A DNA stretch of 64,000 bases from Aureococcus anophagefferens (GCF_000186865.1 NW_008705590.1:162856-226855), one strand, 5' to 3'. Numbered from the stretch's first letter, positions 46,801 to 56,559 are shown. Numbers and translations: made by a program. Notes: generated from the letters alone by a model not told the origin.

Positions 46801-48083
46801 CCGCGCCGCCGTGCGGCGCCGCGCGCGACGTCGCCGGTCTCGACGACCTCGAGACCTACGCGGACTCGGCGGCGCGGCCCATCGCGAGCCGGCGCCTCGC
46901 GGCCGCGCGGCTCCGGGCGCTCGCGCTGCTGGTGGCGCGGTCGGGCGCGCTCCGGGACTCGCGGCTCGCGCCGCAGGACGTCGTCGCGCTCTGCGTCGCG
47001 ACGCTGCGGCGCGACCCGCGCATGGACGTGAAGCGCGCGGCGGGGGCGCTGCTCGGGGCGCTCTACGCGCGCCTCGTCGACGACGCCGCGTCCGCGCGCG
47101 TCGCGCGCGACGACGACTTTAGCCTCGCGGCGTCTGCGCGCGACGCGCGCGGCGCCGTCGACGCCGCGCTGCGGCATCTGGGCTTCGAGGCGCCGCCGAC
47201 GCTGCTCAAGCCCAAGCACCGGCTCCGGGCGGGCGACGACGACGCGGAGACGGACGCGCGCCTCGCGGCGGACCCGACGCGGCGGCGCAACGACCCTTCC
47301 CTCGCGCCCTGGCTCCTCGGGCCCCTCGCGCGCGTCGACCTCGAGATGGAGCGCAAGTACGGGTCCGCGCCGTCCGTCGCCGCCGAGGCGAAGCAGCTGA
47401 AGAAGGCCGCGCAGGCCGCCGCGGCCGCGCGCGAGGCCGCGGGCCGCGCCGCGGAGCGCTGCGCGCGCGACGCGCACGCGACGGCGGACGCCGCCATGCG
47501 CCGGGCCTACGAGGCGGCGGAGGCCGCGCGCCACCGCGACGCGCGGGACCGCGCCTACCGCGTCGACGCCATCTCCCACGTCGTCCACGGGCGCAAGGTC
47601 GCGCGCGCGTGGCGCGTCGCGTTCCGCCGCCGCCTCATCGCCGCGCGCGTCCGCGCGGCCGACGACGCGCTCGGCGCCGCGACGCGGGGCTACGCGGCGG
47701 CGGCGACGAAGCGGCGCCCGCTGCCCGCGGCGCTGGCGGACCTGCGCACGCGGAGCGCCGCGTTCCACGCGAAAATGCTCGACGAGGCCGCGGCGGCCGC
47801 CGCGGCCGCGGCCGCGGAGGAGCAGCGGCGCAAGGACGAGGAGGTGAAGGACGTGGAGCTGGCCATGGTCGCGTCCGACGCCCTCGACGCGGCGCCGGCG
47901 CCCGGCGACGACGGGGCCCACGCCACGGGCGGCGCCACGGCGAAGGCGCCGTCGAGGGCGCCGACGCCGCGCGAGACGCCGCGGCCCGACGGCAAGGTCC
48001 ACCCGCTCCCCGCGGACGGCGGCGACGCCGCCGCACCGCCCGCGGCCGGCGACAAGGACAAGAAGGGCTGCGCCGTCATGTAA
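43890..48083 (+). CDS. CEP104-like ciliary-tip protein ending in a CaaX box
   Basis: 1397 aa, single exon. The N-terminal jelly-roll domain (about 1-200) matches CEP104: YVVVYCSSES, WVSDARHRFPVEVGLWVGD, LRFVAHESLAPRRVEVYVAS and QHCVALAAILLRG. A coiled-coil stretch follows (about 300-370), then acidic linker, and a large helical region (about 690-1160) that could include the TOG-type array of CEP104. CEP104 caps microtubule plus ends at the ciliary tip. The protein ends KKGCAVM, a good CaaX farnesylation signal after a basic patch, which suggests membrane anchoring. The C-terminal zinc fingers of animal CEP104 are not evident. Confidence 0.75.
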   Translation: MAATLPYVVVYCSSESSEAPARCLEEPGGGCWVSDARHRFPVEVGLWVGDATLEALRFVAHESLAPRRVEVYVASGEGEAPRDDFSREPEALATLRRRWRGEYGDAVFTRVGAVDFHGDARRDARRPARGGPEREAKLARLARPARRCRFVRLVVHEPLTALRPGGSWGATPLPLRRRRQHCVALAAILLRGADAESRLEASRGSGGADLAKEALDDAERALVASGVAADVVAGLARGRASDRAAARRSSDASVSRALFPAAPERHPPPQRTPRATPPPAADDDALLRSLETGLHRAKTSKRAAAAAAFEAALARGRALAAEARESAEEMRACAARDDFDGASAEQRRGRALKEERLRVLRRALDDYDGDGAGRDPLSPRRPEDDDDGDLPAPPRGAVFCHAWSRDAAAALPGGAEPVDASRDDGDLAASLDASGAAKETRRDATDAVFDVATSAKLRARRRAKRASKDGDEAFAPPDPVDSESDESDGGAAGSDSEPDANDMTLTDASMMTSTIDGLASVTGDGGARHFPAGGGSFDAALPVLSADGFWGFDERPLEPLEGVPLRLGGDDGDPRAAVERLLRGPETVSSRLVLWMDSENIADAGAVADALGQMHAVALSPPPPPPGGYEEWAVRRALGAAARPGPGDDGDGPFFAPPLAALLHARVDEDSGGGLRRVKIVDEAAKDSPRVVLVEDAATAGAARGEAALRAARCRAVDRALVAAVGDLALAFACQGNWIMRRQVFNLVRDGASRVDGAALGAAADDLALFEVDAERTRRYGAAPDDGGRGTGPPELAPFRRRRLLFAALVTLLQQGLADASADVFIAANRLLVDVFKGRAKRNVKFRSARDSQNLIEPNEIRFIDAGQDAAASPRRRDDDDDDAHLRPWEVLRLGVRSTGSPLREALVALRRLLPLVAQRLPRLRRRDLGEDAFASQAAKRASRRATKTLLKLANLHWLGAAVVAAAVLPPAPPCGAARDVAGLDDLETYADSAARPIASRRLAAARLRALALLVARSGALRDSRLAPQDVVALCVATLRRDPRMDVKRAAGALLGALYARLVDDAASARVARDDDFSLAASARDARGAVDAALRHLGFEAPPTLLKPKHRLRAGDDDAETDARLAADPTRRRNDPSLAPWLLGPLARVDLEMERKYGSAPSVAAEAKQLKKAAQAAAAAREAAGRAAERCARDAHATADAAMRRAYEAAEAARHRDARDRAYRVDAISHVVHGRKVARAWRVAFRRRLIAARVRAADDALGAATRGYAAAATKRRPLPAALADLRTRSAAFHAKMLDEAAAAAAAAAAEEQRRKDEEVKDVELAMVASDALDAAPAPGDDGAHATGGATAKAPSRAPTPRETPRPDGKVHPLPADGGDAAAPPAAGDKDKKGCAVM

Positions 48084-48090
48084 AAAACAG

Positions 48091-49374
48091 TTAGAGGTGC
48101 GTCAGCGTCTCCCCGTCGTCGTCCCGCTGGTACGCGTCGGCGTCGCCCTGGAGGTGGTAGCCCTGGCCGTCGGGGCCGTCGAGCGCGTTGAGGTCGCGGA
48201 TCGCGGCGAGGAGCTGGGCCGTGGCCCGCGCGACGACGGCGTGGCCGAATAAAAAGGTCGCGTCGAAGACGAGGTCGTGGTACGTCGACGAGAAGAGCTC
48301 GGGCGCCGGGCCGCGGTTTTTGACGAGGTTCGCCGCCGTCTCGCCGAGGGCCGCGGTCCAGAGCAGGATGAGCAGCGCGTTGAGGCACGCGAAGGCGTGG
48401 AGGTAGCCGAAGCGCGCGACCTTGGGCTCGTTGCGCGTCCGCACGCCGACGACGCCGACGGCCGCGGCGCCGACGGAGACGACGAGGACGGCCGCGGACG
48501 TCGCGAAGCCCGCGGCGTAGACCTCGACGTTGACGACGTAGTACAACAACAACACGAAGAGCGCGACCTTCATGGCGACGTTCAGCGCCGTCAGGGACAC
48601 GAGCAGCTGCAGGACGACGCGGCAGAGGCGGAGCACGTGCTCCGACTCGCGCGGCGGGCCGCCCTCGAAGCCCGAGCGCACGAGGACGTAGCCCCCCGGC
48701 CGCACGGCGGGCAGGAGGCCGACCATGGGGCTCGCGGCGCCCGCCGGGGCCCCCGGCGCGTTCGTCTTGAGAACGAGCGCGACGAGGCCGAGGCCCGCCG
48801 CGAGCCCGAACAAGCTGACGATGAACAAATACTCGCCGAGGGACCACCAGGCGCAGGTCGTCACCACGGGCGGCGGCGCGTAGTCCGCCGGCGGGGCGCC
48901 GGGGTACTCGCAGAGGCACCGCGCGGCGCGCCCGCAGTCGACGTCGTCCCAGCGGTCGTCGCCCTCGACGCCCATGGCGGCGCAGTTCTCGGCGCAGCCC
49001 ATGAAGTCGTCGGGCGCGTTCTTCTTCCAGTTCGCGTAGGTGCTCGCGCAGGTCGACGAGCTCTGGCGATTCCAGCCCTCCGCGGGCGGCCGGCCGGGCC
49101 GCTGGTAGCGGCCGAGCCACGACGCGCGCGCGCCGCCGCCCACGTCCCGCGCGAGGAAGCCGTTCTCCGCGCCGTCGCGGGCGCAGGCGAGCGTCGCGTT
49201 GAACGACGCGCAGAAGACCGCGTTGCACGTCTCGAAGTCGAAGGACGACGACGACAGGAGGTAGCACCGGCCCTCGCGGAACGTCCAGTTGCCGCGCGCG
49301 GACGACCTGGGGCAGTCGCTCTGGGACGACGCCAGGGACGACGCGCGCCCGACCGCGCCGAGAAGAAGCAGCAT
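48091..49374 (-). CDS. C-type lectin-like ectodomain on a multi-pass membrane protein
   Basis: 427 aa from the ATG at 49374, which starts a signal peptide (MLLLLGAVGRASSLASS); an ATG at 49446 adds 24 residues. Residues about 25-165 are a C-type-lectin-like domain: WTFREGRCYLLSSSSFDFE, ASWLGRYQ, DDRWDDVDCGRAARCLCEYP with the expected Cys pairs. Five or six hydrophobic segments follow from about residue 175. A lectin ectodomain on a polytopic protein suggests surface sensing or adhesion; the ligand is unknown. It ends 8 bp from the CEP104-like stop (convergent). Confidence 0.75.
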   Translation of the reverse strand: MLLLLGAVGRASSLASSQSDCPRSSARGNWTFREGRCYLLSSSSFDFETCNAVFCASFNATLACARDGAENGFLARDVGGGARASWLGRYQRPGRPPAEGWNRQSSSTCASTYANWKKNAPDDFMGCAENCAAMGVEGDDRWDDVDCGRAARCLCEYPGAPPADYAPPPVVTTCAWWSLGEYLFIVSLFGLAAGLGLVALVLKTNAPGAPAGAASPMVGLLPAVRPGGYVLVRSGFEGGPPRESEHVLRLCRVVLQLLVSLTALNVAMKVALFVLLLYYVVNVEVYAAGFATSAAVLVVSVGAAAVGVVGVRTRNEPKVARFGYLHAFACLNALLILLWTAALGETAANLVKNRGPAPELFSSTYHDLVFDATFLFGHAVVARATAQLLAAIRDLNALDGPDGQGYHLQGDADAYQRDDDGETLTHL

Positions 49375-49608
49375 CGCCTGGAAGCGAAGCTGCCCCGACT
49401 TCAGTGACGATGGGCACATGCTGCCCGCGTGGAAGACATTCAACATGAGGGGGCAAAGGTCGATCGTGCCGTGGCTAACGACGATGATGGGGCAGCCCCC
49501 GGGATACAAGGCGCGGAGACGGCGATAGCGCGAACCGTGAACAGCGAGGCGTCGAGCATCTCGACGCTGAAGAACCTCGCGCCGGGGGACAAGATCAAGA
49601 GCCCGGCC

Positions 49609-51743
49609 ATGATCCAGCTCGAGCACTGGGCGCCGACGCCCATCGTCTCGCGGCGCGACCGCCACGCCGCCGAGGTCTGGAACCCGCACATGGTGAACCG
49701 CTTCCCGCCGAAGAAGCCGAACGAGGGCAGCGTCGTCCAGGCGCCCTGGGCGCGGTGCCGCGACAACGTCATCCACCGCCGCGCGACGCGGCTCGGCGCC
49801 GTCGGCGCGCGGCGCGTCGACCCGACGTACCTGCCCGCGCACACGGTCTGCGCCTTCTCCGAGACGGAGCTGGACGCGTTGCGCGCCATCGGCGGGAGCC
49901 TCGCCCACGGCCTCGTCAAGAAGCGGGACGTGAAGCGCCTCATGGCCGCGTGCTTCCCGAACGAGAACGTCGCCGCGGCCAAGGCGCGCCACTGCGGCCG
50001 CGACCTCCACGTGTCCAAGCACCGCCACGGCACGTTCCCGGGCGTCTGCGCCTGGATCGCGACGAGCCGCCTCTCCGTGAACCGCGCGGCGAAGCACCCG
50101 CACAACAACCTGAAGATCCCGCTGCCGCCGTGCTGCGCGAATCCCGCGTGCCGCATCTGCGTCATGTCGCTGTCGCCCCAGCAGCTCAACGACATGAGCC
50201 CCGAGGTGCGCCAGATGTACACCATGTGGCGGTCCCTCGTGGACCACGGCGGCGAGGGCGTGACCTTCAACGGCGTCGAGGAGTGCCTCGCGAAGCACGG
50301 CGTGCCCCTGCCGACGGACGAGGTCGCGGAGGTCTTCGAGCGCTACGACGCGGACGGCTCGAACCATCTCGACTTCGACGAGTTCATGGGGCTGCTGGAT
50401 GATTTACGCGTGGGCGACAAGATCGTGCGCAAGCGCGTCACGGCCTACTCGCTGCCGCCGGAGATCGCCAAGGACTACACGGACGAGGAGGTCGCGCAGC
50501 TGGCCCACTCCTTCGGCCTCTACGACGACTCGGGCGACGGCGTCATGGACATGAAGGAGCTCGAGGCGGCCATGGTGTCCCTGGGCCACTCCCTCGAGGA
50601 GCACGAGCTGAAGTTCATGCTGTCCATGGTGTCGATCAGGGCGGGAAAAGGGTGCGACATGCCCAAAGGCTCCTCTCTCGGCCGCTTTCCACTCGTTTCG
50701 GCTGATTCTTGGACGAGCGATCATCTCTCGGAACGGTATCGAAGCGTGGATGCGTTTTGGGGGGGAACGCGCGCCCGCGGAACACCCCCTTTGAAGCGAC
50801 GGTGAATCACTCTGTTCCCGCGCAGATCGACACAGACCGGTCGTTCACCGTCGACTTCGGCGAGTTCGCGCAGCTGCTGAAGCGCATGGTCGACGGCCGG
50901 CTCCAGGTCGACGCGTCGCTCATGCACCGCTCCTTTGTCGGCAGCATCGGCGTCGAGCGCCTCAAGGCCGAAGTCGACGCGATGCATCACGGCGGGCCCG
51001 ACGGGTCGTCCGACCTCCCGCCGGGCGTCGCGGAGATCACGCTCCACGCGACGAAGCCCGACCCGACGGTCCAGGCGACGTTCCTGGGGGAGGCGCTGCT
51101 GGGCACGCCCTACGAGGGCTTCATCCTACGGTTGCAGGTCCAGGCGTCGCCGCGGTACCCGCTCGACGCGCCGCGCGTCGCGTTCTCGCGGCGCGTCGTC
51201 CACGCGAACTTCGACATCGCCATGGCGGGGAACACGCAGCTGCCGCAGCTCATGGCGACCTGGGACGCCGCCAAGGACTTGCGGTGGCTCTACGGCCGCA
51301 TCTACGAACTGCTCCGGAACCCGGAGCCGAATCTCGTGCCGCCGGAGAAGCGGCCCGAGGCCGCGCTCGCGGATTCGGAGCTCGACGAGGACGGCACGTC
51401 GCAGCCGCCGGGCTACGACATGCGCACGAAGCGCAACAGCGACCGCTTCGCCGCGGAGCTGGGGCTGCTCTTCCGCGAGAAGCCGCGCGTCTACTTCGCG
51501 GTCGCGCGGCGCAACGCGAAGAAGTACCTCGAGCCGGACCCCCACGCGTCGCGGCCGACGCGCCTCAACACGCCCGACGGGACCGCGGCGCCCCTGCGCC
51601 GCGCGCGGGGCGTCGGCACCATGGTCGCGAGCCGCCTCCAGTCCACGGCGAAGCACATGCTCTTCGACGGCCTCAAGGACTTCGAGCAGTTCGCCGAGGG
51701 CGACGAGGCCGACGAGTTCGGCGGCGAGGAGTCGTCCTGGTAA
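49609..51743 (+). CDS. EF-hand protein fused to a Cys-less E2 (UEV-like) fold
   Basis: Exons 49609-50628 and 50826-51743 around a 197-bp introner intron (phase 0); at least 645 aa. The frame is open upstream to 49429 without an ATG, so an upstream exon may exist. The N-terminal region is Cys/His-bearing and unassigned. Three EF-hands: ERYDADGSNHLDFDEF, YDDSGDGVMDMKELE and, spanning the intron, MIDTDRSFTVDFGEF. Then an E2 fold: GTPYEGFILRLQV, YPLDAPRVAFSRRVVHANFD, LMATWDAAKDL and RIYELLRNPEPN. The catalytic Cys position reads NTQL instead of ICL, so it is probably an inactive ubiquitin-binding variant. Confidence 0.78.
50629..50833 (+). mobile_element. Introner element family A, copy 2, inverted flanks
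   Basis: The intron runs 50629-50825 (GT-AG) and contains the family A core (GGCTGATTCTTGGACGAGCG, then ATCATCTCTCGGAACGG). The flanks are unusual: GTGTCGATC at 50629-50637 and GATCGACAC at 50825-50833 are perfect inverted complements instead of direct repeats. Splicing gives ...LSM-IDTDRS, an intact EF-hand. The element is 3 bp shorter than the other full copies. Confidence 0.88.
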
Positions 51744-51803
51744 GCTGGGAGCGAATTTTATTTGAGCGACGACGCGAGTGCGGAGTTACGACGGGGGGGG
51801 CTG

Positions 51804-52576
51804 CTAGGGCACGTCCGCGGGGACGGCCGGCGGCGCCTCCGTCTTCGCCTCGCCCTTGCCGGCGCGCTTCTTTTTCCTCGGTCGGTCCAGGATGCGCGCG
51901 GGCTCGATCTCGCCGTCGGCGCCGTCGGCGTTGCCCGGCACGATGAAGTCGCGGAACCGCGCCATGTCGCGCTCGTACTCGGCGTCGACGATGATGTTGG
52001 GGTAGATGTCGGTCCAGAACTTGACGCGGCCGTAGACCATGATCGCGAAGTCGAGGACGAGGCTCCAGATGGGCACGTAGTTCCAGCCGACGAGGAAGAC
52101 GCCGATCGTCAGCGGCAGGTGGAGGATCGCGGCCTCCTTGGCGAGGGGCCAGTAGGCGAGGATCATGCCCATCCAGAGGCTGTGGGCCAGGATCAGGATC
52201 TCGAGCTCGAGCTCCGAGATCTCGTTGTCGATGAGGCTGTGGAGCACGACGAACATGACGACCCACGCGCCGACCTGCGGACGCGGCGCGCGGTCGGCGC
52301 GCGATCGCGCGGCGCGCGGTCCGGACGCGGGTCGCGCACGCCGTTGAGCATCTCGCCCGAGTGGATGATCATCCATCTGCGGCGGGGGGGGCGCGCGCAT
52401 CGAGCCGCGGCGCGGCGCGCGCGGCGCGCGGCGCCGGCGGCGCACGCCACGCGGTTGTTCGTCAGGTGCTTGAGCTGCTTCCGGTCCGTGAACGACAGGT
52501 AGTGGTGGAGCGAGAACGGCCCGAAGAGGATCGCTTCGATGTACAAAAAGTACTTGATCGCCGTCGGGATCGCCAT
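51804..52576 (-). CDS. Hypothetical multi-pass membrane protein, three exons
   Basis: Exons 52576-52446, 52376-52340 and 52274-51804 (introns of 69 and 65 bp) give 212 aa; all phases agree. It begins MAIPTAIKYFLYIEAILFGP and reads through HSGEMLNG-VGAWVVMFVVLHSL, with about four to five hydrophobic helices (LILAHSLWMGMILAYW, HLPLTIGVFLVGWNYV) and a basic, Pro-rich tail. Family not recognised; the MIIHSGEML segment and conserved helix order suggest a real eukaryotic membrane protein. The exon 2 assignment is the least certain part. Confidence 0.65.
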
Positions 52577-52739
52577 GGCCGCCGCGCCGACCCGAGGCAG
52601 CCTCCGGAGCAGCCCAGAGTGGTGTCCGAAGCAGCGAACTCAATAGAAATTGCCAATGTTGACGTTTTCACGGTAGATGCTCGCGATGACGTCGACGACG
52701 ACGCCCGCCTTCCGAGCGCGCGCGGCGCGGCGACCCCAC

Positions 52740-53799
52740 TCACGGCACCTCGCTTAAGGGGCAGGACTTGTACTTGGAGCCGTCGGGCTTGACGCAGGAG
52801 CGGATCTCGTGCTCGACCTGGACGATGGGCCCCGCGGACGGGTTCTCCGGGTCGACGACGTCGAGGACGCGGAACATGCACTGGTCGAGGGCCTCGGCCC
52901 GGTCGAGGGCGCGGCGCTTGAAGCGGTAGTTGACGAAGCCGAGGCCGAGCGCGGCCGCGCGGTCGTAGCACGCGCCGAGATCCGCGACGTACATGGACAC
53001 GTGGATCCCCGCGTTCGTCGGCCGCCCGTCCTCGTCGACGCCGAGCTCCGCGTGTCTCGCCTTGCCGAAGGGCTTCTTCACGAAGGTCAGCGTCGTCGGC
53101 CCGACGTTGAGGATCAGCAGCGAGTCCTCGTAGAGGTTCGCGTCGGCCTCGTCGACGCCCATGACGTCCCTGTAGAACCGCCGCACGCCGGCGAGGTCCG
53201 CGTCGGGCGACACGTTCAGCGTGATGTCGCTGAATCCCGCGGGCACGCTCGGCGCGCCCGGCTGCGCGCCGCGGTCGTCCGCGAAGCCGTCGCCGGCGCG
53301 CACGACGAACGGCGTGCCCCAGGGGTCGCGCACGTCGAAGCCGTCGGGCGACGGCCGCACGTCGAACTTCGTGCCCCCCATGATGTCGCGCGCGCGCTCC
53401 ACGCGCGCCTCCGTGAAGTGGTCGAGCGACGCGTAGGACACGGTGATGCGGCCGTCGAGCGCCTGCGCCCTCGGCTCGCCCTCTGGGAGGTGGAGCTGGT
53501 GGATGCCCGCGTTCGCCCAGAGCGTCTTCTTGCCCGTTTCCACGTTCTCGGCCTTGCGCGGGTCCACGGCGAAGCCCAGGAAGTCGAAGTAGAAGGCGTG
53601 GAGCAGGTCGTGGCGGCCCTTCTCGTGGTTCAGGTTCACGTGGTCCACGAGCAGGATCTCCGTCGCATGTCTCGCGAGCGCGCGCGCGCGGCGACGGCGG
53701 CGCGCGCGACGGCGGCGCGCGCGACGGCGGCGTGTGTTGCAATGCGTGTGTTGCGGTCGCGACCAGCGCGAGAATCGAGGCCTTGTTGCGAGCAAACAT
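52740..53799 (-). CDS. Two-domain glyoxalase/VOC-superfamily protein, plastid-like N-terminus
   Basis: About 345 aa. Two vicinal-oxygen-chelate modules: about 55-180 (LLVDHVNLN, FYFDFLGFAVDPRK, IHQLHLPEGE, FDVRDPWGTPF) and about 200-320 (DITLNVSPD, RRFYRDVMGV, NAGIHVSMYV, RVLDVVDPENPS). Such pairs bind a metal and act as lyases, isomerases or dioxygenases; the activity cannot be read. The ATG at 53799 starts a signal-like MFARNKASILALVATATHA, but a one-base shift is needed at the CG-rich repeat around 53670-53720 to join it to the VOC frame; sequencing error or an unrecognised intron are both possible. Confidence 0.72.
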
Positions 53800-53981
53800 C
53801 GCGTCGACCTCGAAGTCAACACGGCATCAACGTCCCTACCTTTCAGATCATATCAGTTTACATTTAACTTTCGGGCTGTTGCGCAGTGTATCAGTACCGA
53901 TCCGCTGTGATTCGGTATCGACCACATCCCGGCACCGTCGTCGTCCCCGTTGCTTTCGTGCCCCGGGCCCCCGTCCAAACT

Positions 53982-55755
53982 ATGGCCGAGCCGGAGCAGC
54001 AGCCGGTGTCGTTCGGCGAGGCGCCCGCCGTCGCCACGGCGCCCCTGAGCGCCGAGGCCATGGCGGCCCTGCAGTCGCCGCTCATGGCGTCGCCGGCGGC
54101 CCTGGCCCAGTACGCGAACCTCGGCGCGCTGCCCTTCGCGACGCAGCCGGCGAACCTCGGCGCGCTCTACGGCGCCGCGGGCATGGGCCGGGGCGCCGAG
54201 GGCGGCCTCATGGACATGAGCGCCTACCAGCAGTTCAACGTCGCGAACTTGGCGCAATACCAGGTGCCGCGCGCGCCGCCCCCCCGCGGCCCCGGGACGC
54301 CCCCCCCCGCGGCCGGTGGCGCGACGCGGCGCCGTCGCAGGCCGCCCTCGCGAGCCAGGGCTACCCCGCGGACCAGGCGAAGCTCCTGAAAAGTCGCGGC
54401 ATGTACGCCCACAGTCGGGCGGCCGCGTCCGTTCGCCCCCGCCCCGCGCGCGGCGCGGGTCCGGGTTCCGGGGGCGTCGCGCGCCGGCGCGCCGCGGCGC
54501 CTCCGCCGGCGCGCCGCGCCCGGCCCGCGCGCCGGCGCCCCCGCCGCGCGTCGCGCGTCGCGCGCGCGCGCTTTTTCGAAAACCGCGCCTCGATGACGAC
54601 GCGACAGGCGTGAACCCGAACCAGCGCCACGGGCGGTGGACGGAGGAGGAGCACCAGCAGTTCCTGGAGCTCATGCAGAAGTACGGGCGGTCCTGGACGA
54701 AGATCAGCCAGGTCATGCTCACGCGGAGCGAGCCGCAGGTCCGGAGCCACGCGCAGAAGCACTTCCTCCGCGTGAACCGCCTCGAGAAGCAGGCCAACGG
54801 CGAGGCCGACGAGGCCAAGGCGCACGCCGACGGCGGCGCCGTCGACGGCGACGGCTACAAGCCCGAGAAGCAGAAGCGCGCGAAGCGGCGCAAGGTCGAC
54901 GCGGGCCCGCTGGGCCTCGGCGCGCTCGGCGCCATGGACCCGTCGCAGATGGCGCTGCTGAGCGCGGCCCAGGGCACGGCGACGTCCGGCGCCCTCGCCG
55001 GGGGCATCCCGGCGAACCTGCTCCAGCAGTCCATGGCCGCGCTCCCCGGCGGCGCGCAGTACGTCGCGGCGCCCGGCGGCGCCTACGGCGGCGCGGCCTT
55101 CCTCCAGAACGTGGGCGCGCCCTACACGCTCCAGCAGCTCCAGCAGGCGAGCGCAACGGGCTCCTACGGCCAGTACCAGTACATGCCCTTCGCGATCCCG
55201 TCGTCGAGCGCGGCGGCCTACGGGACCATGGCCCAGGGCGTGAGCTCGGCGACCATCGCGACGACGCAGTCGCCCTGGATGACCATGACGGCCCAGGGCG
55301 CCCTCTACACGTCCGCGCTGAGCCCCGCGACGACGGCGGGCGACGGCTCGGGCATGGCCGCGGACGCGGCCGCGCTCCAGGCCGCGGCGGTGCAGGCGGC
55401 CGCGGCCGCCTACGGCGCGGTCCAGAGCGACCAGTCCGTCGACGCGTCCCAGATCTCCTACGACCCGGCCGCGGCGGGCGCCGCCGCCGCCGCCGCCGCG
55501 GGCGCGCCGCTCGTCGGCGACCCGGCGGCCTACCAGGCCGCGAGCCTCGCGGACCTCGCCGCGGGCGTCGCGCCGCCGGCCTTCCACGTCGCGCCGGCCG
55601 TCGCCGTCGCCGGCGACGCCGCGGACGCGCTCGCCGCGTCGGACGCCGCCGCGGGCCTCGGGGACGTCGTCGCGCCCGCCGAGTTCCAGGCCCCGCTCGC
55701 CGAGTTCCAGGCCCCGCTCGCCGAGTTCCAGGCCCCCGTCGCCGACAGCCCGTGA
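53982..55755 (+). CDS. SHAQKYF-type single-MYB transcription factor
   Basis: Exons 53982-54263, 54341-54392 and 54608-55755 (introns of 77 and 215 bp) give 493 aa. The single MYB repeat (about residues 117-165) is RWTEEEHQQFLELMQKYGRS, then WTKISQVMLTRSEPQVRSHAQKHFLRV: the SHAQKYF class, which in plants binds I-box or evening-element DNA and includes clock and sugar-response factors. It is followed by a basic KQKRAKRRK nuclear signal and a long Ala/Gln/Gly-rich likely activation domain. The C-terminus has three in-frame copies of AEFQAP. The N-terminal part is also Ala-rich. Confidence 0.88.
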
Positions 55756-56055
55756 GGGGAAAATCAGCCGCCCCAAAGTCAGCGCCCCAAAGTCAGCGCC
55801 CCCAGAGTCCGAGCGCCGCGCCCACCGCGCCCGCCCCACACGAACCCCGACCTACGTTTACGGCAATTGTTGTCTCCTTCTTTCTTTTTTTTGTCTGGGG
55901 GTTGGCTCCGTTTCTCGGTGACGTGCGCACGACTGTGGAGCTCGAGGCGTCGAAGGCCGCGAGGCCGACGCTCGCCGAATGCTGAAGCCCCGAGAGAGCT
56001 GCCACAATCTCAGTCGAGCCGCACTGCACCACCGCGCCGCCTGCCCTGCTGTTGC
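55756..56055. other. Intergenic stretch with short tandem repeat
   Basis: 300 bp after the MYB gene. GCCCCAAAGTCAGC occurs twice in tandem (near 55768 and 55782), with a third diverged copy. A pyrimidine-rich tract lies at 55870-55890. No gene is supported; it is probably the MYB 3' UTR and the promoter of the next gene. Confidence 0.5.
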
Positions 56056-56559
56056 ATGCGCTTCGCGTCGCTGCTCCTCGCGCAGCAGGTCGCATCCTTC
56101 GGCGGCGCGCGGCGGGCCCTCGCGCGCCGGTCCATGGCCGCGCTCTCGGCCGGCGACGGCGAAGCGAGCGACCCGCTCATCCAGTACGTCGTGCTGCGCC
56201 GGGACCTGCAGGAGTCCGAGGGCTGGCCCCTCGGCGCGCTCGTCGCCCAGGGCGCCCACGCGGCCGTGGCGGCCGTCGTCGAGTCCATGGGCGCGGACGA
56301 CACGCGCGCGTACGTCGCGCCCGAGGCGCTCGGGTCGATGACCAAGGCCGTGCTCGAGCTCAAGGGCGAGCCGCAGCTGCGCGCGCTCTCGGAGAAGCTC
56401 GCGGCCGACGGCAGGGCGCACCACCTCTGGGTCGAGCAGCCGGAGAACGTGGCGACGTGCCTCGCGACCGCGCCGGGACGCAAGTCCGCGCTCGCGCCCC
56501 ACTTCAAGAAGTGCCGGCTCAGCTCCTGGCACGCGCCCAAGGGGGAGGCGGCGGCGTAA
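56056..56559 (+). CDS. PTRHD1-like peptidyl-tRNA hydrolase domain protein
   Basis: 167 aa. Signatures of the PTH2-fold PTRHD1 group: LIQYVVLRRDL, GWPLGALVAQGAHAAVAAVV, MTKAVLELKGEPQLRALSEK, HHLWVEQPENVATCLATAP and FKKCRLSSW. The family hydrolyses or binds peptidyl-tRNA-like substrates. The N-terminus (MRFASLLLAQQVASF-GG) could be a heterokont plastid or mitochondrial presequence with Phe at the cleavage site. The stop codon falls in a 42-bp sequence repeated downstream of the next gene. Confidence 0.85.
   Translation: MRFASLLLAQQVASFGGARRALARRSMAALSAGDGEASDPLIQYVVLRRDLQESEGWPLGALVAQGAHAAVAAVVESMGADDTRAYVAPEALGSMTKAVLELKGEPQLRALSEKLAADGRAHHLWVEQPENVATCLATAPGRKSALAPHFKKCRLSSWHAPKGEAAA

Noticed and set aside
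43716..48002. A 1428-residue reverse-strand open frame opposite the CEP104-like gene
   Set aside because: It is a GC-driven antisense shadow: Arg/Ala/Val-rich with no domain, while the forward frame has recognisable CEP104 motifs. Similar long antisense frames opposite most genes here were rejected for the same reason.
3360..55740. The peptide EFQAP occurring in three unrelated proteins (near 3380, 7530 and 55680)
   Set aside because: Short, in proteins of different composition, and not accompanied by nucleotide similarity; best treated as chance, apart from the true tandem in the MYB gene.
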